DNA of 64,000 nt from Druceiella hillmani (Eukaryota > Arthropoda > Insecta > Lepidoptera > Hepialidae): assembly GCA_039881145.1 (NCBI GenBank), contig JAYKKI010000016.1, forward strand, positions 12,592,501 to 12,656,500, read 5' to 3'. Below the pieces are notes generated by a model, which saw only the letters and a program-made list of their open reading frames with translations, made no database searches and was not told the DNA's origin. This document shows, one piece after another, positions 25,273 to 36,640 of the stretch (its first letter is position 1; every line of letters starts with the position of its first letter). The position numbers and the translations under genes were made by a program.

Positions 25273-25862
25273 AAACACAGAACTTCCTTTCTATTTAATA
25301 CGCCCATTAGAGTGACCAAAACTGACTGAATTTGGAGTTTGGGAACAGAAGTTCTTTCTATGTACTCGTAAGTACCCAGAACTTATAAATTCCCCACTGT
25401 AGTTAGGTAATTTGAAAAAAAAACGAAAACAGCTGATTTCATCTGAATGCAGATCTTCAGTACTATCAATCAATACCTCATGACGTTTATAAACATACCT
25501 GAGTAAATGACGCGATACTTATAAAGAAAATAAGATGCGCGATGAATTCTTTGTTATGTTTATCCAAAATACCTTGACAATACCACCAACGACCGCTCAC
25601 ATGACATACACACACGCATATACGAACTCGCTATCCACACTCAAACTGTAGCGTGGGTCTCATCAAATCATTGCGGCCAGAACGCTTATCACGAACAATG
25701 TACTCAATAAATTAGCACTCGTCTAACAATATAGCATTCATAACAATAAAAGACGATTCGCATAATAAGTACTTGAAATATATACTGAAGCAGCAAAAAA
25801 TATATCAATGTAATCAATGTATATATAAACATGAACTTTTAGTTTTGAGTATCCATTAATTT
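25273..25862. other. AT-rich DNA, one short minus-strand ORF
   Basis: A 60-codon minus-strand frame (25473-25291) follows the mariner fragment, antisense to it. It has no recognised domain. Otherwise nothing visible. Confidence 0.4.
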
Positions 25863-26085
25863 TTTCACGAAATAATGGATGGAAAAAAATAGTTAACATT
25901 TTCTTTTTCAAACATAAAAATCTATTAATTTAGAAAACAACCTCGACATTGGTCTAAAGTAACAAGGGAATTCCACGCATTAATGGATGGACAAAATAGT
26001 TAACATTTTCGTTTTCAAACATAAAAATCTATTAATTTAGAAAACAACCTCGACATCCTCGACATTGGTTTGAAGTAACAAGAGA
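25863..26085. repeat. tandem duplication, 108-bp period
   Basis: 'taatggatgga' followed by 'atagttaacattttc(t/g)tttt', 'caaacataaaaatctattaa' and 'aaaacaacctcgacat' occurs from 25873 and again from 25981. A 9-bp 'cctcgacat' is further doubled in the second copy. Copies are near identical, so recent. Confidence 0.93.
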
Positions 26086-26735
26086 AGAATCTTGGTCTAT
26101 TTCAAAACAAGTTTTTATGCAGGTCGATGCACCACAAAATGACACCAGTTTCTGATCTCCAATTAGAACAAGTAACGAAACAAATAATATATCAACATTA
26201 AACGCACGTATCAATTCATCCTTCCGAGCTCCGTTATACAGGACCCTAAAATATATTTGTACATATTTACAAAATATATTTGTATGTATTTTCTACGACA
26301 GACAGACACGTTACTATTTTTCTTTCCATTTAATTTGATTTCCTTATAGTTGGCCGAATTTCAAAATCACCATAAAAAGTTTAAAAACAAGACAAAATTA
26401 TAAAAAAAAGATTCGCAAAAAGTTCAATCGAGTAATTACGATTTTATTCTAATTAATTAACGTTTTACTCTTCTATAAAGTTGTGAATATGAAAACAAAT
26501 AAATAAGAATATACACTCTAACACACACTACACGCTCAAATTCAATAATAGATTACAATTTATGTCCTAAAACTAGACAGAATATTATATAAGCTTAAAC
26601 TTGTATTCAAAAACACCTATGTCCCTGAAATATCGTTACTATAACTTATAAACTTTGTGGATTAGAACGCTGTGACGGACAAACAAGATGACATATTCCA
26701 CTTGTTATAACAGCATCCAAACAAAAAAAAATGAG
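26086..26735. other. AT-rich DNA, no feature seen
   Basis: Only a small direct repeat of 'aatatatttgta' near 26251-26290. Nothing else found. Confidence 0.5.
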
Positions 26736-26813
26736 CGTGTCAACTCCAACGCGCGACTGGAGTTTACTCCTGAACTACGATTGTCTTGGAATGTATAAAA
26801 TAGGTAACACTGA
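26736..26813 (+). mobile_element. dispersed repeat, copy 2
   Basis: Direct-strand copy of the block at 11068-11144, about 85-90% identical over 'actggagtttactcct', 'ttgtcttggaatgtataaaa' and 'taggtaacactg'. Probably part of a non-autonomous DNA element; its ends are not defined here. Confidence 0.75.
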
Positions 26814-27070
26814 ATATAAATTTCAATATCATTAAATGTAAATGGAGAATTCTTTAACAAAAAAATGCTGACAATATAATTATTTTCAAAGCAAATCAAG
26901 ATCAAATTTATACAACAACAAAATTAAAAACATTTAATAACGTCAAACTAAACAGTTAAAATTAAAAGAGACTTTTTAATTTTGTAGGAAAGAAGACACC
27001 AAATATTCATACATAATGACATTTAATGATTACATCTTGATATAAGCGAACGATAGTAAACTATTTGTGT

Positions 27071-27152
27071 GTTACACTCCGTCATTGCGATTACGCCATA
27101 AAAAATGGCAATATATGTGTCACACTCCGTCATTGCGTTTACGCCATAAGAA
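27071..27152. repeat. two-copy 48-bp repeat
   Basis: 'acactccgtcattgcg' plus 'ttacgccataa' occurs at 27074 and 27122, with near-identical flanks. Confidence 0.9.
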
Positions 27153-27211
27153 AATAAAAATGTCGCTCTCTAAAGATGCGCAGAAATGTTGTGCGGAGAG
27201 GTCACCTAACG

Positions 27212-27490
27212 GTTATACTTTTTTAACGCTCTGAACTTCGTATGTTCAGAACATAACATAACGATATTTGGAATAAAGCCAAAACTATTAACCATGCTCA
27301 TTTCTCAAAACATCCGTAGCCCCCAAAATCTGACACGCTCTCCGCAAGAACATTTACAAAATGTTACACCTCCTCAGTCACAACGAATCCCGCGGGAATC
27401 TAGGTCGCCTCGCCAGAGTGACAGTCAGCCTTTCACTCGCTTGATTTATTACGCACAATTTGTGAACGGAGGGAGGGGGTAGAAAATATC
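27212..27490 (+). other. repeat-like segment with a short basic ORF
   Basis: Begins with 'ttttttaacgctctgaactt', the sequence inside the perfect hairpin at 10507-10658. It is followed by a 62-codon ORF (27294-27482) rich in Arg, Ser, Pro and Gln with three RSP-type triplets. The composition is GC-richer than the surroundings. It may be a transposon gag-like remnant; the protein family is not recognised. Confidence 0.35.
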
Positions 27491-28536
27491 CAAAACCTGT
27501 CCTCTTTAACCGACGCGTGAGTCAGCGAATGATAAGTTTTGTGTAGATATTTAGGGGTGACCCTCTTACATTATTGGGAACAATTCTATAGGCCATTAGA
27601 CGAAGCTACTTCGAATAATTCTTTGACAGTGGTTACATAATAAACCTACCCATGTATCATTTGCACTCTAAGAGGTAGATGTAAATGTTATAGACGCAAA
27701 CACTATGTTTTATGGATAAATTATTATAATTGTAGAAAGACCTGTTTTCAACGGGTGTCTCCGAATATCTTTCGTTTTTGATTTGACCGTTACGCGCGAA
27801 ATACAGATAGTGGGGGAATAGTCCAGTAATAAAAGCATTGAACCGTGCATTTCATATAGGATACAATTTAATTTTTTTCTTTAATACAATACATCACCGT
27901 GAATTAAAATTTGAGTTTTTGGGATTGGGGGTTGTATTCCTCGGCCGCGATCTTGAAAATATGGTGTGATTAGTTTTTTGTATTTATCTCGTGAAGTATT
28001 AGGACTATGAAAATTTTGTTTGAAACTTTTTTTTAGATAATAATATTATCTACAACTTCTCTTATAACTTTTTTTTATAATATTTATAATTAAAAAGTTA
28101 TAAACAAAGGTAAATGGAAATTAAAGGATGTTTTGTATCAGAGCGTTATAACTTTTTTTATTAATTTTATAAAAAATTGACATCGGAGCTTTTTATAGAG
28201 AATTTTATAATGAAAATTTTGACCTATATATGTAATCTTTATTTATTGAAATGTTTTACAACCTCAAAACAGAACAACCAGTATGTAGGTGAAGTACATA
28301 AGTGTATAAAAATCTGATTTACATTGGTTTTATTTACTTATTTAATTAATATTATTATTTCTTTATTTTTTACTAAATTATTTTCATATTTTATATAATA
28401 AATAATTTTTAATAAACAATTATTTTACTTTATTAATAATTTATTTTTTACTTTATTCTATAACTTTTTTAATTTGCACGAGAATATTTATTCCACACCA
28501 CCTTTAAGGTAAACTTGTCAAAAAATATAAATGCAT
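27491..28536. other. AT-rich DNA, no feature seen
   Basis: No ORF or repeat I can support. The part from 28030 to 28480 is extremely AT-rich. Confidence 0.5.
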
Positions 28537-28610
28537 TTGTGTGCGTGTGTGTGTGCGTGTGCGCGTGTGTGTGCGTGTGTGAGTGTGTGTGTGTATAAGA
28601 GTGTGTGTGT
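28537..28610. repeat. (GT)n microsatellite with GC/GA interruptions
   Basis: Imperfect GTGTGC/GTGAGT repeat, purine-pyrimidine alternating. Confidence 0.96.
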
Positions 28611-28713
28611 TATACTACCAATAAAATTCTAAATGACAATATAGTTAAGATAATCTGAACCTATTTTCAATGATTGGAAGACCCCAAAAACTGGTTTTCG
28701 AATAAAAGGCTTT

Positions 28714-28889
28714 CTACTTTTGTTGATCAGGTAGTATGGTACTGGATAATAGTCTAGTTGGGTAGTAAAGTAAGTCGTCAATGTCTGTATCAGGATTTAG
28801 ATTAGGATCAAGTTCAATGTGAATATCAGGTTCAATTTCGATATTTGCTGGCAGTGATGAAGGTGAGTTGTCTTCAATCTCCTCACCGT
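28714..28889 (-). CDS. exon-like acidic ORF, unknown protein
   Basis: On the minus strand a good acceptor (TTTTTGAATTTTTAG) precedes an open frame of about 58 codons ending in TAG at 28716-28714. The translation is strongly acidic and repetitive in style (GEEIEDNSPSS, then IEIEPDIHIELDPNLNP, then DTDIDD). This resembles the disordered acidic tail of a regulatory or transposon-encoded protein. No upstream exon is identified, and directly upstream lies a decayed reverse-transcriptase remnant on the same strand, so it may instead be the tail of an element. Family unknown. Confidence 0.35.
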
Positions 28890-28902
28890 CTAAAAATTCA
28901 AA

Positions 28903-29267
28903 AACATTTCACAGAAAAATCTGTGTATCATTTTTTAGCGGTTATCGCTTCTATGCGCTATATGACTTGCCCATTACCACTTCAACCTGAGATTCCTACA
29001 AACTATTTTGGTGACCTTAAATTTCCTACAAGTGTCCTCGTTACGTATCATATCTCGTAGAAGAACCTGGAGCATAGCCCTTTCAGTAGCTCGCTGAGTG
29101 AGACACAAGGTTTTTACGAGGCAAATAGCATGGTGCCATGCCTCACTTTCGTATCACCATTGACAACACAGACCGGTTGAAGATATTCGTCTTCAAACAC
29201 TGGGGTATTTTGGACCAAGAAATATGGTAAAGTTTCCCGAATGCTGCCCAATCAAGTTGCGTTCTTC
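28903..29267 (-). pseudogene. non-LTR retrotransposon endonuclease/reverse transcriptase, C-terminal remnant
   Basis: Frame-shifted minus-strand translation reads QLDWAAFGKLYHISWSKIP, then QCLKTNIFNRSVL, then TERAMLQVLLRDMIRNED, then VTKI and LRLKW(stop)WASHIAHRSDNR. These are the conserved C-terminal blocks after the reverse-transcriptase domain in insect endonuclease-reverse transcriptase ORFs ('AWAAFGKL', 'PQCLKT', 'ERAMLG..LRDRIRNE', 'KW.WAGHI.R..DNRW'). The catalytic RT motifs are not in the window: the copy is 5'-truncated, as usual for non-LTR elements, and has stops and at least one frameshift. Confidence 0.85.
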
Positions 29268-29335
29268 GATTGACCTATTCCTCGACCTATCCTTCGATTG
29301 ACCTATTCCTCGATTACCTAATTGGATAGTTTGTC
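29268..29335. repeat. short direct repeat of 'ttcgattgacctattcctcg'
   Basis: 'ttcgattgacctattcctcg' occurs at about 29274 and 29303, with a partial copy between. It lies immediately upstream of the RT remnant. Confidence 0.85.
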
Positions 29336-29399
29336 CTAGGTACATACAGTATATACAGTGATCAGTAAATTCAAGAGCAGCCTACCCAAGGTGTACCGG

Positions 29400-29535
29400 G
29401 ATATGTACGACATGAATATTAGATATAATCTTTGCCTCGCTCGCGTTCATTTTAGGACCTATCCGCTAGGTACCTAAAACCCTGAGCACTATGTCAAGGT
29501 CATCCAGCGGTTCTGCCTTAACCGCTATACTACAA
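29400..29535 (-). mobile_element. possible tRNA-derived SINE head
   Basis: The minus strand reads 'tagtatagcggttaaggcag', which resembles a tRNA A box region ('TAGTATAGTGGTTA'), followed about 35 bp later by 'cagggttttaggtacctagc', a diverged B-box position ('GGTTCGAATCC'). The spacing fits a tRNA-derived RNA polymerase III promoter. No poly-A or tail repeat is clear, and it does not fold into a full tRNA, so I call it only a possible SINE. Confidence 0.35.
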
Positions 29536-29990
29536 AATATCTTAAATAAAATGAAAATAAAATTACATCTGTTTAGAAGACTTCTTTAAGAAGTCGATTT
29601 TCGATACACGTAATAATTAAACTCTTATATTTTTTCTTAATTCTTTATATATCAATATTCTATCTTTTATATTCAATATTTAATTCTTTATATTTTAAGC
29701 ACATTTAATTTCAATATTTATCAACAATCACAGACGTATATATAAAATAGTGTCTGTTTTCAGTGACAACTTTGATAATTTTTTTTATAAAATTAAATCT
29801 TTAATATTAAAATATAATTTATTAACAAATATTTAAATACAATTTTGTAAAATTCAACGTGTTCTGTCTAAATCAAGCGATCGGTTTCGAGTTCCTCACA
29901 AAACCATTCCTTGGGATTATAAAACCATTTTCGTGACAAAATCGAAACATAATTCATGTTGGCTTATTCGATACCACTATTCGCCGCAAG
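29536..29990. other. AT-rich DNA, no feature seen
   Basis: Nothing recognisable; composition rises in G+C towards the putative promoter to the right. Confidence 0.45.
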
Positions 29991-30180
29991 TCTAGGTATA
30001 AATAGATACAAACGTACCTCCAACAACGTCGACTTCTCATCAACAACCGGTCGTTAATAGGATCATTTGAATCGTATAATGCTACTGTCATTGTGCCAAC
30101 TCGCAATGCAGACTGTCAGCGTCTGCCAGTCAGTCCAAAGTAAACGCAGACTGCGAAGGGCACCAATAATTATTAAATCA
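29991..30180 (+). promoter_or_regulatory. possible plus-strand TATA promoter
   Basis: A consensus TATAAATAG starts at 29997 in a balanced-composition region with CpGs. A start site would be expected near 30025-30040, where 'tctcatcaac' and later 'gtcagtcc' are initiator-like. No ORF of note and no strong donor follow. Evidence is compositional only. Confidence 0.25.
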
Positions 30181-31179
30181 CGAACACCGAAAATACTTTA
30201 AAAATTACAAAAACCTAGAATAAAACATAGCTAAAGACAGGAGTTGCGTAACACAGCTGTTGAATAATGTCTATCAAATGGTATTTGATAACATAAATAA
30301 AATTATCGATATTTCAACTCAGCGAAATCATTTTTCTATATTGGTAGCTAAATCCGCTTTAATAGTGACAAACAAATCATCCCAAATACAAAACTTACTT
30401 TCAATTCAAGATTTAATTCAGTACAGTGTTAAATTTTTCTAATCTGTTAAATTAAATTGATATAAAAAAATGTGCCTGGCAAATGTAGAGCATCTAATTT
30501 TTTTAAATTTTTGTACATAAATATTTTGATTTCAACTAGTTCAAAACGAAAAAATATATTAACATAGTTAGTAATGAAAAATTAATTTAATTTTAATATA
30601 TTAAATTATCTTTATGAAATAATTTATCACAGAAATATTTCTTAATAATATATTAAAAATATATTTTTGATTTTATAATACTGTAGTTGCTTAGTCAGAT
30701 ATCTTCTATTTCTGTAATAGCAACTGCTGATGCTGGTTGTGATGGAATAAAAGCGACAATTGGCCTATGATAGCTGAAAATATGACACGAAAGTTTTAGA
30801 TTTTCACTATCACTGTAACTCATGTATTAAATTAATAAACACTTTTAACGATTTAAAACATTTTAATGCAATACACCGATATAAACGTTGCAAGTTGTAA
30901 GCGTTAGTAAATAAGAAAAAATAACACTACACACACGTAAAAGCGTGTGTGTAGCGTTAGGTCAGAACGAGCTGACAAGACGCGAAGCTGGCCGAATGAC
31001 ATGTAGCGACGTGCCATCAAAACGTTTTAACTCCCATCCAAACGCGCCATTAAATGTTTCACATCAAAAACATAGGTAAGAATGTAGAGAGCATATTCAT
31101 GGGTTTATTACAATACAAATGACATCATAAATAAACAACGTACCCAATACACAAGAAAAACGTTAATCAGAGAGAGCCT
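30181..31179. other. AT-rich DNA with one short hairpin
   Basis: 'ctacacacacg' (30927-30937) and 'cgtgtgtgtag' (30944-30954) form a short stem. A segment at 31000-31070 with 'aaaacgttttaactcccatc' resembles a frequent lepidopteran repeat. No gene. Confidence 0.45.
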
Positions 31180-31885
31180 GTCAAGTACAAATAGAACTCG
31201 AATTACGATGGTTCCGTACACATTTAGGCACATAAACATTTAAAGTAGTTTAACAGAAATAATGTGTACACATTATATCTGTTAAACTATTTACAAATTT
31301 TACTTTTTCACGACGTAAATTTAAAATTTCAAATATAAAGTTATGTATGTCACTTGTATTAAGTTTCTATGATTTTTAGAGCACCAACTAGATGTTATAA
31401 GTTAGTCGACTATTACTCGTAAACTAGTATAGATTATTCAGCTGTATTAGCAATTTTCCTGTTAATTTCGTTACATATACTACTATTATGAGTACTCCCA
31501 AATATATTAAAATAACAGTTTGGCTGGTAGAATGTGGTGACACGTAACTCTTGAAGCTTTATATATTATAAACAGATCCATGTACCGAAAAATTGTTCAT
31601 GACATCCCCCAATATTTTTGAAAGATCTACTCAACAATGCACTACATAATAGTGTAAGCGAAAAAAAATTTACCGCACTTTTTAATGTAGGTACCCTAAA
31701 AACATTTTTAAAGATTTTATAACTTTGTAAGCGTGATAAATATATATAATTATACCAAATTTCATATCTATAGCACTAATAGCCTACAAGTAAAACATGT
31801 GACATATAGACGGACAGATAGAAACACGCTGACTTGGCAAAACTATAAGGGTTCCTAGTTTGGCTGTAGAAACCTGAAAAGGCAT
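31180..31885 (+). mobile_element. pieces of the lepidopteran 'ggttccgtaca...aagggttcc' element
   Basis: 31180-31340 has the head ('aattacgatggttccgtaca', 'ctgttaaactatttacaaat', 'cacgacgtaaattt'). 31675-31885 has a body and tail ('ttataactttgtaag', 'caaatttcatatctatagc', 'gacggacagatagaaac', 'aaaactataagggttcc'). Between them sits unrelated AT-rich sequence. The two pieces may come from one interrupted copy or from two copies. Confidence 0.5.
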
Positions 31886-32904
31886 ATTTTTAAGGGTCCT
31901 ATCCAGTCATTCAATTAATTATGCATAGGAAATAACACAAGACGTCACAAACAAAAATCACAATAAGACGCGAATTGCTATAAACAAAATTGCGCAACTA
32001 ATATCGATTTAACTGTATGTATTAACATCGAACTTCTCAAATTTTTACTAATGAGTCCAAAATCTTAGTTAAAAAAGAATATCTTTAAAAAAGCATAGAG
32101 AACAACATTTCATGGATTCAACTATTCTTGAATAAAGCTGAATTCTGCGCTTATCGTATGTGTAAGACAGGTATTAATTCAATAACTAAAGACAGGTATT
32201 AACCCTTCAGACCTGAATTATTTCTAGTTTCTTATCAGTATCATCCATAGCAATTAAATACAACGCTTTTATCTAATCATAAACTATGAAAAGTAACCTT
32301 TTTTTTTCTTAAGAAACCGTATCTCGATCTAGATTGGCAATGGGAGTCATGCTTTTATTCAAATAACTTTAACCATCCGTGATAAATTGTATATAATATA
32401 CAACCAGTGTTAAAGTAGAGTAAAAACAATAATCAACTACTGACTGAAAAACTGAAAACTTACTCAAACATAAGAACGTTTAAATATATTATCCACTTTC
32501 CCCAACCGTAATCATTATACAACAAGTAAATATACAATTGTTTTCCATTACTCAACGTATTTCAATATTTATCCATCGGTACAATTCATATGCTCATTTC
32601 ATCACGTTCCTAAGCGTTGGCATAAATGATAAACGAGTAAAAACGAGGCGCCTAGTCGACGGATGGCGAATAGGGAAAATACCAACATTCATACTTCGAC
32701 GATAACCTCATTATTGCTAAACAAGCACAGATGTATTTATTATACAGTGTATATATTACTACAGACATTGCTGTTAACAATGCAAGACTGTTTAGTTAGC
32801 TTCAAAAACAATCTCGATTTTGTTTGTGGATTATATATGTCTTATGTACTTACAGTATTGTATGGAGAAGATAATAATGTTGGAGCTCTTGATCTATCTT
32901 ATAT
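31886..32904. other. AT-rich DNA, no feature seen
   Basis: No support for a gene. The 99-codon frame beginning at 32663 runs into the duplicated block at 32905-33085 and lacks coding character. Confidence 0.45.
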
Positions 32905-33085
32905 TGTATCTCATGCTCCCATTGCTATGATAACTAAACTGGGGGACGTGCCATATATTTAGGTTTACCATAATAAGTTTAAGAAAACTAGAAGTTGTGA
33001 ACTACAATCAAATGTATTTCATGCTCCTATTGCTATGATAACTAAAGTGGGGGACGTGCCATATAGTTAGGTTTACGTGAGGGAC
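32905..33085. repeat. duplication around 'gggggacgtgccatata'
   Basis: 'catgctcc(c/t)attgctatga' plus 'taactaaa(c/g)tgggggacgtgc' plus 'catata(t/g)ttaggttta' occurs at about 32912 and 33020. The end of the unit recurs once more at 33081. It leads directly into the ~158-bp array. Confidence 0.9.
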
Positions 33086-33095
33086 GTGCCATATT

Positions 33096-33889
33096 TATTT
33101 CTTTCATTAGTCCGTGGGTTGAATTAATGTGTTAATAGTAGAAAATGACTTTCCTTAAAATCCCGGACAAATTTAAAAATCTCCCGGATGGCTCTTTTAA
33201 AAAGATAACAGTGTCCGGGAAAAAGAGGACGAATGGCATCGCTACATATAGTTATTTCTTTCATTAGTCTGTAGATAAAATTAACGTGTTAATAGTAGAA
33301 AAGTGCTTTCCTTAAAACCCCGGACAAATTTAAAAAATCTTCTGGATGGCTTTTTTAAAAAGAGAACAGTGTCCGGGGAAAAGAGGACGAATGGCTTCCC
33401 TATATATAGTTATTTCTTGCATTAGTCGGTGGATTAAATTAACGTGTTAATAGTAGAAAAGTGCTTTCCTTAAAACCCCGGACAAATTTAAAAAATCTTC
33501 TGGATGGCTTTTTTAAAAAGAGAACAGTGTCCGGGGAAAAGAGGACGAATGGCTTCCCTACATATAGTTATTTCTTGCATTAGTCCGTGGATTAAATTAA
33601 CGTGTTAATAGTAGAAAGGTGATATCCTTAAAACCCCGGACAAATTTTAAAAAATCTCCCGGATGGCTCTTTTAAAAAGGGAACAGAGTCCGGGACAAAG
33701 AGGACGAATGGCTTCCCTACATATAGTTATTTCTTGCATTAGTCCGTGGATTAAATTAACGTGTTAATAGTAGAAAGGTGCTATCCTTAAAACCCCGGAC
33801 AAATTTTAAAAAATCTCCCGGATGGCTCTTTTAAAAAGGGAACAGAGTCCGGGGCAAAGAGGACGAATGGCATCGCTACATATCATGCA
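33096..33889. repeat. tandem array of five ~158-bp units with internal stem
   Basis: Units starting 'tatttctt' at 33096, 33253, 33411, 33569 and 33728 (spacings 157-159). Each contains 'ccccggac' about 60 bp before 'gtccgggg', able to form a GC-rich stem, and the constant block 'agaggacgaatggc'. Units 2 and 3 are almost identical, as are units 4 and 5, indicating amplification in blocks. No ORF is shared by all units. Confidence 0.95.
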
Positions 33890-35383
33890 TGTCGGGACAC
33901 GCATAAAATAGGGTTCCACAGCAACCTATATCTCTTTAAATTGTAGGTGCAAGTTAACCGAAACAATTACATTTAAAACTTCTATTTGAGTACCTAGTAC
34001 AAACATTTTTTTCAATCCGTAATTGCAAAATTAGAGGAGGTGGGCCGCATCGCACTCAACTTTGAATCACGATATTTCGCAAGAAGTTTATAAAAATAAA
34101 AAAAAATAGTAAATGAAGGGTAGATTAAGGTAGGATCTTCATAAGGATCCTCTATTACATTTTATAAGACCAGGTCATTGGGACCGATAGGGCGCGCGAT
34201 AAAGAAACTTGTCTCCATTTCAAATTAATCACATTAAATTATTTTAGAACGTTTTTCTAAACATTAACAAAGATCTTCATCTGCATCCATGCCTGTTAAA
34301 TTTTTGCGGTTATGTCTAAAACTGTGACAGAGAGACGGACACGACGAAGCTGTATGATTACGATCTGTTTGAGTAACATGTTTGACTACGAAATCTTAAA
34401 AAAAAATTTTAAATATCCTTTATTGAATATGCATGATACAATCTTAATATACAATTAATTAATTTTCACTTATGAATTGTATTTCATTTTATTTTCAAGT
34501 AAGTCGTGTACGGGTTTACTGTACCAATGTTCAGCTCCCAGATAAATTAAGTTTATTCATGAGGTTTAATACGTTTAAGCCTTCTCACTTCATGGGTCTA
34601 ACACCCATGAACTACTCAAGTAACTCTTTACAGAACCGACTCAGTGTTCCGGAACATCGCTATGTTCCAAATGACCCGAAACAGTTTCGTATGTCAAACA
34701 GTATCATTTGGAACATTGTATCTCGAGTTCCGAACCGATAAAAAGAAACGAAGCCAACACTGTTCCGCTGATTCGTTTCGATGAGCGAGATACAGATATG
34801 GATAGCGCGCTACAAACTGCGAAGAAATGATTATATAAACGATATATTATATTCGGCTTGACTGATTGTAAGTTGATTTGCATCGTCAGCGTACGAACGC
34901 GGCAAGTTTAAATATTTGCCGATTTGTTTTTAAACATATTTAAATTAAGCAATTTAATATTACATACATTGTTATGTGTATATGATAATACATTGTTTTG
35001 TGCCTTTTATTATATTAGATGGAATATTAAAATTTAAAGTGTTTAAAAATTCTATGTTAAAAATTTGAATGTTAAATATCTGTAGTGTTAACTATTAAGT
35101 ATTTATATTTAAACAGTACAGGTATTTGACATTCAAATTTTTTTGATATTATCGTACTGTTTTCTTAAAATCCTAGTGTTAACAATTCGTATCATACAAT
35201 TTATTAACATATTGGTAAATAATTTTACTTGCTGAAATTCCACTTACTGAAAAAAAACAGAAAAATCGTGTATCGAAATAAAGGAAAAAATAATAAATGG
35301 TTCCTTTTACTTATAATATATGCATACACTTTAAAATGCCTGAAACCAATATTTATACAAGCAACAAATTAATTTTTATCACT
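33890..35383. other. AT-rich DNA with 'gttccggaaca' motifs
   Basis: No gene recognised. Between about 34630 and 34760 'gtgttccggaacatcgctat' and 'atcatttggaacattg' occur; related sequence is found inverted at 35805-35885, on the far side of the 80-bp array. This could be the inverted ends of one decayed DNA element, but the matches are imperfect. Confidence 0.35.
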
Positions 35384-35725
35384 TTCTGTCGGAACAGCAA
35401 AATTTCAAATTAAATATTTCAACGTTCAAATCACAACAAAAATAAACTCGGGACAGTAAAATTTCTGTCGGGACAGCAAAATTTCAAATTAAATATTTCA
35501 ACGTTCAAATAACAAGAAAAATAAATTCGGGACAGTAAAATTTCTGTCGGGACAGTAAAATTTCAAATTAAATATTTCAACGTTCAAATCACAACAAAAT
35601 TAATTCGGGACAGTAAAATTTCAAATTAAATATTTCAACGTTCAAATCACAACAAAAATAAATTCGAGACAGTAAAATTTCTTTCGGGACAGTAAAATTT
35701 CAAATTAAATATTTCAACGTTCAAT
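35384..35725. repeat. tandem array, ~80-bp unit, four to five copies
   Basis: Units of 'gggacag(c/t)aaaatttcaaat' plus 'taaatatttcaacgttcaaa' plus 'acaaaaataa' recur about every 80 bp from 35384. One unit is shortened internally, giving a spacing near 60 bp. Ends in 'ttcgactcgccgc' doubled at 35728-35761. Confidence 0.92.
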
Positions 35726-36099
35726 AATTCGACTCGCCGCCAAAATAAATTCGACTCGCCGCAAACACCGTCTATACATTATAGCAATGTACAAACATTC
35801 ATTTCATTTCTGTTCCGTTCGGGACACTGAGAGTCAAGTTCCAAATGTTCCCAATGAAACGTATCACTGTTCCGGAACATTTCAATGATCCAGATTCAAA
35901 TGTTGCAATCACCACAAAGATACATACGGCACACTTCTAATGGGTATTATGCAAAAGTAGAATAGCTTCTACGTTGGTATGGTTTTTGTTGAATAGCATA
36001 TTCTTGGATAACTTAAACTCTACTTTTCTATTCGCATAAAATATGAATTTTAAAGCCTTTCTTTGGATCATATAAGAAAAACAAACACTTTGAGTTAAA

Positions 36100-36640
36100 T
36101 AAAACCTGTCAAGCGCGGTGTTAGGGCACAAGTGAAACTACGATGGTTCCATAGACGTTTATGCATTTATAAACATTTAATGGTACATAATATTTCTATT
36201 AAACTATTCACAAAATTTTAATTCTGCGGAACGAAAATATATTACCTACCATATCTGTCACAAGCGCATATATAAAAAAATTTTTTTTTTTATGTGATAT
36301 CACTATAAATTAACGGTTTCTTCGTTTACTTGTGCTGTGAGACCTTGTTTCTTGCCAAATTTCATGATTCTAGGTCAACGGAAAGTATATTGATTTAATT
36401 GCGAATATCAAAATATGCGCCATAAATTGCCATATTTTCAGGGTTATTCTTGATTGCGATGACTTAGAAGCTTAATTTTTTTACAGCTCCAAGGGATCGT
36501 AGAGTCAAATATTTGATATTAATTTCTACTTGATACTTCTACGCATTCCTACAAAAAGAGTCTTGACACACGGACAACGAAGTGATCCTATAAGGGTTCC
36601 TTTTTTTCCTTTTGAGTACGGTAGGTACCCTAAAAATTAC
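36100..36640 (+). mobile_element. lepidopteran dispersed element, ~0.5 kb copy
   Basis: Near full-length copy: head 'gtgaaactacgatggttcca', 'tattaaactattcacaaaat', body 'tgtgctgtgagaccttgttt', 'tgccaaatttcatgattcta', tail 'gacaacgaagtgatcctata', 'agggttcc' and 'taccctaaaaa'. This sequence order is well known from repeats throughout moth and butterfly genomes. It has no ORF and looks non-autonomous. The copy at 39660-40110 is the same element in opposite orientation. Confidence 0.75.

Noticed and set aside
33905..34400. Possible protein-coding exon in mixed-composition DNA
   Set aside because: All frames are interrupted and no conserved block is recognisable.
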